Assembly (NCBI GenBank): GCA_031548835.1
Contig: JAVBQS010000144.1
Coordinates: forward strand, 1-7,520
Reading direction: 5' to 3'
Source: WQTU01 sp031548835
GTDB taxonomy: Bacteria > Spirochaetota > Spirochaetia > CADAEX01
Length of the DNA stretch: 7,520 nt
Shown here: one piece after another, positions 1-4,513 of the stretch
How the letters are laid out: the number at the start of each line of letters is the position of its first letter
Numbering within the stretch: the stretch's first letter is position 1
The notes under the pieces: generated by a model
The model's database searches: none
The model's input: the letters and a program-made list of their open reading frames with translations, nothing else
Told to the model about the DNA's origin: nothing
Position numbers and translations under genes: made by a program

Positions 1-247
1 GTTATTAATATAAATTTTTATTAATTAAATATTAAAATTTGTTAGCTGTGTCCCTAATTCAAATTTTTAAAAAAAATAATTATACATAATACTTGATAAT
101 AGACTATATTATTATAAGATATTTATTTTTTTAACTGGTTACATAAATTATTTATATACTCTATTATTAAACATATCTTTTAATAAAACATATAAAAAAT
201 TAATTTATTTATAATGTTTAAAAAAAGTTTTATTTGGAAAGGATTTT
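1..247. other. A/T-rich upstream region of the phosphoesterase gene
   Basis: No gene is visible here; stop codons are frequent in all frames. A near-perfect A/T palindrome spans 4-25 (arms ATTAATA and TATTAAT). For the downstream gene there are two weak promoter candidates on the plus strand. One is a perfect TATAAT at 210-215 with no recognisable -35 box. The other is TTAACT (131-136) with TATACT (155-160), 18 bases apart. In DNA this A/T-rich such matches are expected by chance, so neither is assigned firmly. A ribosome-binding site, GGAAAGGA, lies at 236-243, four bases before the ATG at 248. Confidence 0.5.
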
Positions 248-1339
248 ATGCCTAGGGACAAAATTGAAAAATTTTTTATTGAAGAATATCTTGATTCTCT
301 CCTTAATAATTCGCAGGTAATTAAGATTAATTCCAAAACTAAAATTGTAATATTTAGCGATATTCATTTGGGCCGCAGAAACAGAAAAGATGATTTTCTT
401 GAAAATTCATCTATGTTTATGCATCTTCTTGAACACTACTATTTACCCCGCGGTTATACATTGATTCTTAATGGAGATATTGAAGAATTACAGAAAAATC
501 CTTTTTATCAGGTAAGAGCAAAATGGGCAGATCTTTACTCTCTTTTTGATAAATTTGAGTCAGAAAACAGATTTTATAAAATTATTGGAAACCATGATAG
601 TGAACTTTATAAGCATAATATTGCAGATTTGAATAATAAGCTTTTTGAAGCAATAGTTCTTGACTTTGAGGGAAATAGCATACTTGTTTTCCACGGCCAT
701 CAAGCATCAATGTCATTTATACTTACCCCCAGGCTGGTTAGATATGGACTTAGATATATTGCACAGCCGCTGGGAATAAAGAATTTTACAAGATCTTATG
801 ATAATAGAAAAGTACATAAACTTGAACAATTTATATATGAATTTTCTCTCAAGAGAAAAATTGTATCAATTATCGGACATACTCACAGGCCTCTTTTTGA
901 ATCACTTTCAGAAGTTGACCTGCTGCGTTATAAGATAGAAAATCTTTTAAGATCATATCCTGAAAAAAACAGCGATGATCCAACAGGTACAAAAAGAGAA
1001 GCTATAGAAGATGAAATAAGAAAATATAAAGAACAGATTGAAAAAATTTACAAAGAGAACCATGAATATGGGTTTAGAAGCAGTCTTTATAATCAGGAAC
1101 TTGTAATTCCTTCAATATTTAATTCAGGCAGCGTTATTGGTAAAAAAGGCCTTACTGGCATTGAAATATCTGCCTGCAATATTTCTCTTATCCATTATTT
1201 TGACAAAAGCAAAAATATAAAAAATTATTCATATAGTGAAGAGCGGGTAAGACAGCTTGGCAATACTTCTTATTACAGGACTGTTTTGAAAAAAGATTCT
1301 CTTGATTATATTTTTAGAAGAATAAAACTTCTTTCCTGA
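248..1339 (+). CDS. Calcineurin-like metallophosphoesterase
   Basis: A 363-residue protein with the full set of two-metal phosphoesterase motifs in order: SDIHLG (Asp38, His40), NGDIEE (Asp77), GNHD (Asn115, His116), FHGH (His149/His151) and GHTH (His211, His213). These residues normally bind the Mn/Fe/Zn pair that hydrolyses phosphomonoesters, diesters or pyrophosphates. The SDIHLG...DDF opening recalls LpxH-type UDP-diacylglucosamine pyrophosphatases, but the overall length and C-terminal part differ, so the substrate is unknown. No signal peptide or clear membrane span is visible, so it is probably cytoplasmic. Residues about 225-272 form a charged, Lys/Glu-rich, probably helical or coiled-coil insert after the last His motif, followed by a beta-rich tail (about 286-318) and a basic C-terminus. 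The ATG is supported by GGAAAGGA just upstream. It stands alone on this strand and converges on the acetyltransferase gene. Family assignment is firm; function is not. Confidence 0.93.
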   Translation: MPRDKIEKFFIEEYLDSLLNNSQVIKINSKTKIVIFSDIHLGRRNRKDDFLENSSMFMHLLEHYYLPRGYTLILNGDIEELQKNPFYQVRAKWADLYSLFDKFESENRFYKIIGNHDSELYKHNIADLNNKLFEAIVLDFEGNSILVFHGHQASMSFILTPRLVRYGLRYIAQPLGIKNFTRSYDNRKVHKLEQFIYEFSLKRKIVSIIGHTHRPLFESLSEVDLLRYKIENLLRSYPEKNSDDPTGTKREAIEDEIRKYKEQIEKIYKENHEYGFRSSLYNQELVIPSIFNSGSVIGKKGLTGIEISACNISLIHYFDKSKNIKNYSYSEERVRQLGNTSYYRTVLKKDSLDYIFRRIKLLS

Positions 1340-1353
1340 TAAATTATCTGTTT

Positions 1354-1381
1354 TAGCTAAATAGAAATAGCTGCTGTTTTT
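1354..1381 (+). terminator. Possible weak intrinsic terminator of the phosphoesterase gene
   Basis: About 15 bases after the stop codon, AGCTA (1355-1359) pairs with TAGCT (1368-1372), extended by one T-G pair, with an 8-base loop. Four bases later comes a run of five T (1377-1381). The stem is short and A/T-rich, so it would be a weak terminator. Confidence 0.35.
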
Positions 1382-1384
1382 ATT

Positions 1385-1446
1385 GGCAGGCTAAGATGCG
1401 CCTGAGTAAAGTTTAGGCATTATACCTTAATCTTTTGCCTGCTTTT
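1385..1446 (+). terminator. Long-range inverted repeat with T tract between convergent genes
   Basis: GCAGGC (1386-1391) is complementary to GCCTGC (1437-1442), which is followed by TTTT (1443-1446). The 45-base interior can fold further: CAGGC (1387-1391) alternatively pairs with GCCTG (1400-1404), and TTTAGG (1412-1417) pairs imperfectly with CCTTAA (1425-1430). It could act as a second terminator for rightward transcription. The T tract is on the plus strand only, so the leftward acetyltransferase gene has no obvious terminator of its own here. Confidence 0.25.
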
Positions 1447-1451
1447 AATAT

Positions 1452-1889
1452 TTATAACCTTTTCTCAAATGCTTTTTTTGAATTTCCGTTAAAACCGTAT
1501 TTTTCATAAAAAATATGGTTTTCCTTTCGCGTAAAACTGCTTTGTAATATTATTTTATAACAATTATTATCTTTTCCATATTTTATTGCCATTTCAATTA
1601 CATTTCTTCCTATCCCTTTTTGCCTATATTTTTTATCTGTTATTACATTTTCAATAAAGCCGTTAGATTTCCCATTTCGTGTTAGGTTTGGGATTATAGC
1701 CAAATAACATGATGAAATTACTTTGCCATTTTCAATTGCAATAAAATATTTGATATTATTTTCTTCTGTTTTTTCCCATATTTTATTTGCTGCATCAATA
1801 CTAATAGAGTCTTCTTCAGGATGTAATTGCTTATACAGTTCCAATATTTGAACTAAATGTTTTTTTTCTGCTATACAATATTCAATCAT
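1452..1889 (-). CDS. GNAT-family N-acetyltransferase
   Basis: A 145-residue single-domain protein of the usual GNAT length. The fold order is visible: an N-terminal strand and helix (IEYCIAEKKH, then LELYKQLHPEED), a central strand pair with a turn (YFIAIENGKVISSCYL, about 48-63), and motif A with the acetyl-CoA pyrophosphate loop RQKGIG (Arg89-Gly94, matching the R/Q-x-x-G-x-G/A consensus), preceded by ENVITDKKY. Motif B ends in FYEKYGF (127-133). It would move an acetyl group from acetyl-CoA to an amine; the substrate cannot be read from sequence. The chosen ATG puts the first strand at the N-terminus, as is normal, but no Shine-Dalgarno sequence precedes it. An A8 tract on the coding strand (plus positions 1860-1867) lies at codons 8-10. 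It is 139 bp downstream of dapL on the same strand, with a strong hairpin between, so co-transcription is uncertain. Confidence 0.9.
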   Translation of the reverse strand: MIEYCIAEKKHLVQILELYKQLHPEEDSISIDAANKIWEKTEENNIKYFIAIENGKVISSCYLAIIPNLTRNGKSNGFIENVITDKKYRQKGIGRNVIEMAIKYGKDNNCYKIILQSSFTRKENHIFYEKYGFNGNSKKAFEKRL

Positions 1890-1933
1890 AATTTTTATCT
1901 ATTGTTTTATAAAGTTATTTTTCCCTAAATATT

Positions 1934-1958
1934 CCCAATCTGCATCATGCGGATTGGG
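1934..1958. repeat. Strong hairpin between dapL and the acetyltransferase gene
   Basis: CCCAATC (1934-1940) and GATTGGG (1952-1958) form a perfect 7-bp stem, continued by one T-G pair and GCA/TGC, with loop TCA (1945-1947). As plus-strand RNA it gives 11 pairs. On the minus strand, which carries both flanking genes, the T-G pair becomes a C-A mismatch. No T run follows on either strand, so it is not a classical intrinsic terminator. It may end dapL transcripts, protect or process mRNA, or be a protein-binding dyad. A loose promoter for the acetyltransferase gene could overlap its right arm. Confidence 0.6.
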
Positions 1959-2028
1959 GCAATCTTTCATAATTTCCAGTTTTTATTTCGTATAACAAAG
2001 TATTGCCTATATAATATTACAATTTTTA

Positions 2029-3252
2029 TTATTTTATAAACTGGGCAATTTTTCTCATTGCTTTTTCTGTATTTTCTTTTGTATTAAATGCGCTAAATCT
2101 TACATAGCCTTCGCCGCATGTTCCAAAACCGGCGCCTGGAGTACAAACAACTCCTGCTTTTTCAAGCAAAGAATCAAAAAAATCCCATGAAGATATTCCT
2201 GTCTTTACCCAGATATATGGAGAATTATCTCCGCCTGTGCATTTATAGCCAAGCTGTATCATAGCATCTCTTATTATTTTTGCATTTGCAAGATAGTAAT
2301 CAATCATTGCTTTTACTTCTCTCTTTCCTTCGGGAGTATATATTGCAGCAGCAGCTTTCTGGACAGGATATGATGCTCCATTAAATTTTGTGCTATGCCT
2401 TCTGTTCCAGAGTGAATGCAGGGAATAGCTGTTTCCATCTTTATCCCATATTTTGCATTCTTTAGGCACTGCAATATAACCGCATCTTACTCCTGTAAAA
2501 CCTGCTGTTTTTGAAAAACTTCTAAATTCTACAGCAACTTCTTTTGCGCCGTTAATTTCAAAAATTGATTTTGGAAGAGATTCATCTCTTATAAATGTTT
2601 CATAAGCAGCATCAAAAAGAATTAATGCTTTATTTTCTTTTGCATAATCCACCCATTTTTTAAGCTGATCTTTTGTCGCAGTAGCTCCTGTAGGATTGTT
2701 TGGAAAACAGAGGTAGATAACATCAGGTTTTTTTGAGGGAAGGTCTGGTATAAAATTATTTTTTTCTGTTGAATCAAGATATATAAAATTCTCGTATTTG
2801 CCATTTACAAAATTACCGCTTCTTCCTGCCATTACATTTGTATCTGAATATACAGGATATACAGGATCAGGAAGCGCAATAACACTATCCCGGGAAAAAA
2901 GTTCCTGGAAATTGCCTGTATCGCATTTTGCCCCATCGCTTATAAATATTTCATCAGCAGAAATATCTGCTCCTCTTGATTTGAAATCATTTTCAGAAAT
3001 AGGTTCGCGGAGAAAATCATAACCCTGTTCAGGGCCATAACCTTTAAATGTTTTGGTTTCTGAAAGATCATCAACTGCTTTATGCATTGCATTTATACAT
3101 ACAGAAGGTAATGGAAGCGTTACATCTCCTATCCCCATCTTTATAATTTCTTTTTCAGGATTTTTTTTCTGGAATTCCGATACTCTTCTGCCTATTTCCA
3201 CAAATAGATAAGATGTCTGGAGTTTTTTGTAATTTTCATTAATTTTTACCAT
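2029..3252 (-). CDS. dapL: LL-diaminopimelate aminotransferase
   Basis: A 407-residue fold-type I PLP aminotransferase, about the usual length of DapL (around 410). DapL converts tetrahydrodipicolinate and glutamate directly to LL-diaminopimelate and 2-oxoglutarate in the cytoplasm, bypassing the succinyl/acetyl DapC-DapD-DapE steps of lysine and peptidoglycan precursor synthesis. Family-typical segments are GIGDVTLPLP (40-49), GYGPEQGYDFLRE (71-83), ISDGAKCDTGNFQ (104-115) and DPVYPVYSDTNVMAGR (129-144). PLP-site residues are NNPTG (Asn185-Gly189), FDAAYE (Asp214, Tyr217), the Schiff-base lysine in SFSKTAGFTG (Lys248), and the carboxylate-binding Arg385 in YVRFSAFN. The ATG is supported by AGAGG (complement of 3263-3267) ten bases upstream. 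It is transcribed divergently from the PAP2-sppA pair, and its upstream region holds dyads that may regulate it. No truncation or missing active-site residue is seen. Confidence 0.97.
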   Translation of the reverse strand: MVKINENYKKLQTSYLFVEIGRRVSEFQKKNPEKEIIKMGIGDVTLPLPSVCINAMHKAVDDLSETKTFKGYGPEQGYDFLREPISENDFKSRGADISADEIFISDGAKCDTGNFQELFSRDSVIALPDPVYPVYSDTNVMAGRSGNFVNGKYENFIYLDSTEKNNFIPDLPSKKPDVIYLCFPNNPTGATATKDQLKKWVDYAKENKALILFDAAYETFIRDESLPKSIFEINGAKEVAVEFRSFSKTAGFTGVRCGYIAVPKECKIWDKDGNSYSLHSLWNRRHSTKFNGASYPVQKAAAAIYTPEGKREVKAMIDYYLANAKIIRDAMIQLGYKCTGGDNSPYIWVKTGISSWDFFDSLLEKAGVVCTPGAGFGTCGEGYVRFSAFNTKENTEKAMRKIAQFIK

Positions 3253-3286
3253 TTGTTTAACGCCTCTAAGTAATTTTTAATTTTTG

Positions 3287-3323
3287 GTAAATATTGATTA
3301 GCATCAAGTTAATCAGTGTTTAC
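3287..3323. repeat. 37-bp imperfect dyad upstream of dapL
   Basis: Left arm GTAAATATTGATTAGC begins at 3287-3288 and right arm GTTAATCAGTGTTTAC ends at 3323, with loop ATCAA (3303-3307). There are 16 pairs, of which three (3292-3318, 3294-3316, 3301-3309) are T-G on the plus strand and A-C on the minus strand. A T7 run (3332-3338) follows eight bases later on the plus strand. It lies 34 bases upstream of the dapL ATG, so it may be an operator or leader structure for dapL. As plus-strand RNA it would instead resemble a terminator. Confidence 0.55.
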
Positions 3324-3336
3324 ATAGTATGTTTTT

Positions 3337-3354
3337 TTATAACTTAAATTATAA
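3337..3354. promoter_or_regulatory. A/T palindrome overlapping a possible dapL -10 box
   Basis: Two TTATAA blocks (3337-3342 and 3349-3354) flank a centre giving an 18-bp palindrome with a single mismatched pair (3343/3348). On the minus strand it contains TATAAT (3353 down to 3348), a consensus -10 for dapL. TTGACT (3369 down to 3364) lies upstream but only 10 bases away, too close for a standard -35, so the promoter is not well defined. In such A/T-rich DNA chance occurrence is likely. Confidence 0.3.
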
Positions 3355-3528
3355 AATATTTCCAGTCAAAATGCCTGGTTTCTGTATATCTCTTTAAAAT
3401 CCTGGATCTGGAAAAATTTTATAATAAGCAGCTAAATCCATAATTATTACAGTAAAATAAATACAATATGAGATGCTGAAAAAAATAGTTGATTATAATT
3501 ATTTAATTTTTGATACTGATAGAAAAAA

Positions 3529-3557
3529 TTGCCATGAAAAACAACATGTTTTATATA
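3529..3557 (+). promoter_or_regulatory. Candidate promoter of the PAP2-sppA operon
   Basis: TTGCCA (3529-3534, five of six matches to the -35 consensus) is followed after exactly 17 bases by TATATA (3552-3557, four of six). Transcription would start near 3564, about 70 bases before the ATG at 3633. This agrees with choosing that ATG rather than the upstream in-frame TTG (3510) or ATG (3534), which would lie at or before the promoter. Confidence 0.4.
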
Positions 3558-3620
3558 AAATTAGCTGTTTTTTATACTATACATAAATATTTTACTGCCT
3601 TATGCTATATAAGCAACAAC

Positions 3621-3625
3621 AGGAA
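3621..3625 (+). promoter_or_regulatory. Ribosome-binding site deciding the PAP2 start
   Basis: AGGAA lies seven bases before the ATG at 3633. The two earlier in-frame start candidates (TTG at 3510, ATG at 3534) have no comparable site, and starting at 3633 places a clean signal peptide at the N-terminus. Confidence 0.6.
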
Positions 3626-3632
3626 ATTATCT

Positions 3633-4469
3633 ATGTCTAAAGCAGTTATATTATTTGCTGTATTATTGTTTTCTATAATATACCCTGGAAATGTTTATTC
3701 CAATGTTGAAAAACTAAATCTTATATCTATGGAATATGATCTTAAGCTTTCGCGTGAAATTGCCATAATTACATCCGGCGCTGCTATTTATGGAGCAAAT
3801 TTTTTTGTAAGATATAATTATCCCCATGAATCAGCATATGATTATGGGAGAAATAATCTTAATATAGATAATGTTAATATTTTTGACAGATGGGCAGCAA
3901 ATCCATATTCAGATTCTGTTTCGTTTGCAAGTACTATTCTTTTAAACACAGTAGTTGTGTTTCCCCTGTTTTTTCTGTTTGACGATTCAATATCAAATGC
4001 TTTAACATATCTTGTAATGTATGGCGAGGTAATGCTGCTATCCAATTCTGTAAAAGATATGGTAAAAAGCGCTGTTACACGTTACAGGCCATATGCCTAT
4101 TTTAGCAGCTCGGATGATGATCTTATGGAAAAAAAAGATTCTTCAGAATCTTTTTTTTCAGGCCACACTTCGACAGCTTTTTCTGCAGCAGCATTTATCA
4201 GCGCTGTTTATTTTAAAATGCATCCTGAAAGAACTGCAAAATATTGGGTATCAATAGGAGCATACAGCGCTGCTGCTGCAACAGGTATATTAAGAATATG
4301 TGCAGGTATGCATTTTCCGACAGATATTATTGTCGGCGCTGCATGGGGAACTTTTATAGGAATTTTTATCCCAAAAATCCATGAAATAAAAAAAACTGGA
4401 AAAAAGGAATCCAATCTCTTATTATTTTCAACAGGAGCAGGAAATATTAATTTGCAAATCAGGTTTTAA
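3633..4469 (+). CDS. PAP2-family phosphatase with signal peptide
   Basis: A 278-residue protein of the PAP2/acid phosphatase family, which removes phosphate from lipid substrates such as undecaprenyl pyrophosphate, phosphatidylglycerol phosphate, phosphatidate or lipid A, with the active site on the periplasmic side. All three catalytic motifs are present: Lys145-x6-Arg152-Pro153, FSGH (Ser176-His178, where Pro-Ser-Gly-His is commoner) and Arg221-x5-His227-x3-Asp231. The N-terminus is a good signal peptide (hydrophobic 4-17, possible cleavage after VYS, residue 23). Hydrophobic helices follow at about 43-58, 97-116, 123-138, 180-194, 206-222 and 231-246. The C-terminus (NLLLFSTGAGNINLQIRF) is hydrophobic and strand-like and ends in Phe. 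The frame is open further upstream to 3510, but the ATG at 3633 has the Shine-Dalgarno site. A perfect 32-bp dyad lies in the gene at 4128-4159. It is 44 bp upstream of the SppA-like gene, probably in one operon. The substrate is unknown. Confidence 0.92.
   Translation: MSKAVILFAVLLFSIIYPGNVYSNVEKLNLISMEYDLKLSREIAIITSGAAIYGANFFVRYNYPHESAYDYGRNNLNIDNVNIFDRWAANPYSDSVSFASTILLNTVVVFPLFFLFDDSISNALTYLVMYGEVMLLSNSVKDMVKSAVTRYRPYAYFSSSDDDLMEKKDSSESFFSGHTSTAFSAAAFISAVYFKMHPERTAKYWVSIGAYSAAAATGILRICAGMHFPTDIIVGAAWGTFIGIFIPKIHEIKKTGKKESNLLLFSTGAGNINLQIRF
4128..4159. repeat. Perfect 32-bp inverted repeat inside the PAP2 gene
   Basis: Left arm GAAAAAAAAGATTCT (4128-4142) and right arm AGAATCTTTTTTTTC (4145-4159) are exact reverse complements around a 2-base centre (TC). 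The layout is A8, a GATTC/GAATC stem, then T8, the shape of a bidirectional intrinsic terminator. It lies inside coding sequence (residues 166-176), just before the FSGH active-site motif. Its position in a conserved gene makes a role uncertain. Confidence 0.75.
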
Positions 4470-4484
4470 TATAATTTAAACCTG
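4460..4484 (+). repeat. Hairpin over the PAP2 stop codon
   Basis: CAGGTTT (4460-4466) pairs perfectly with AAACCTG (4478-4484) across an 11-base A/T loop holding the PAP2 stop codon (4467-4469). It lies 29 bases before the SppA-like start codon and has no T run after it. It may tune coupling or mRNA stability between the two genes rather than end transcription. Confidence 0.45.
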
Positions 4485-4513
4485 CTGTAAAATCCTGTTC
4501 AAAGGAAAAAATA

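Larger units (their letters stand above)
3253..3632. other. Divergent control region between dapL and the PAP2 gene
   Basis: About 380 bp without a convincing gene. It holds, from left to right, the dapL ribosome-binding site (3263-3267), a 37-bp dyad (3287-3323), a T7 run (3332-3338), an A/T palindrome (3337-3354) overlapping a possible dapL -10 box, several CCAG/CTGG segments (3362-3365, 3375-3378, 3402-3405, 3408-3411) that can pair in alternative ways, and a plausible PAP2 promoter (3529-3557). I see no conserved lysine riboswitch or T-box pattern. The reading frame of the PAP2 gene stays open back to a TTG at 3510, but that part looks untranslated. Confidence 0.6.

Noticed and set aside
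1..60. Possible mobile-element end or attachment site at the left edge
   Set aside because: Only low-complexity A/T palindromes are present; there is no transposase, tRNA or matching repeat elsewhere in the window.
2849..2866. Tandem 9-base repeat in dapL
   Set aside because: It encodes the PVYPVY stretch that is characteristic of the DapL family, so it reflects protein sequence rather than a DNA element.
2798..3022. Open frame on the plus strand inside dapL
   Set aside because: It lies wholly within the well-supported dapL gene on the other strand and resembles no family.
3253..3420. Possible lysine riboswitch upstream of dapL
   Set aside because: The region is long enough, but I could not find the multi-helix lysine riboswitch pattern; only one long dyad and weak stems are seen.
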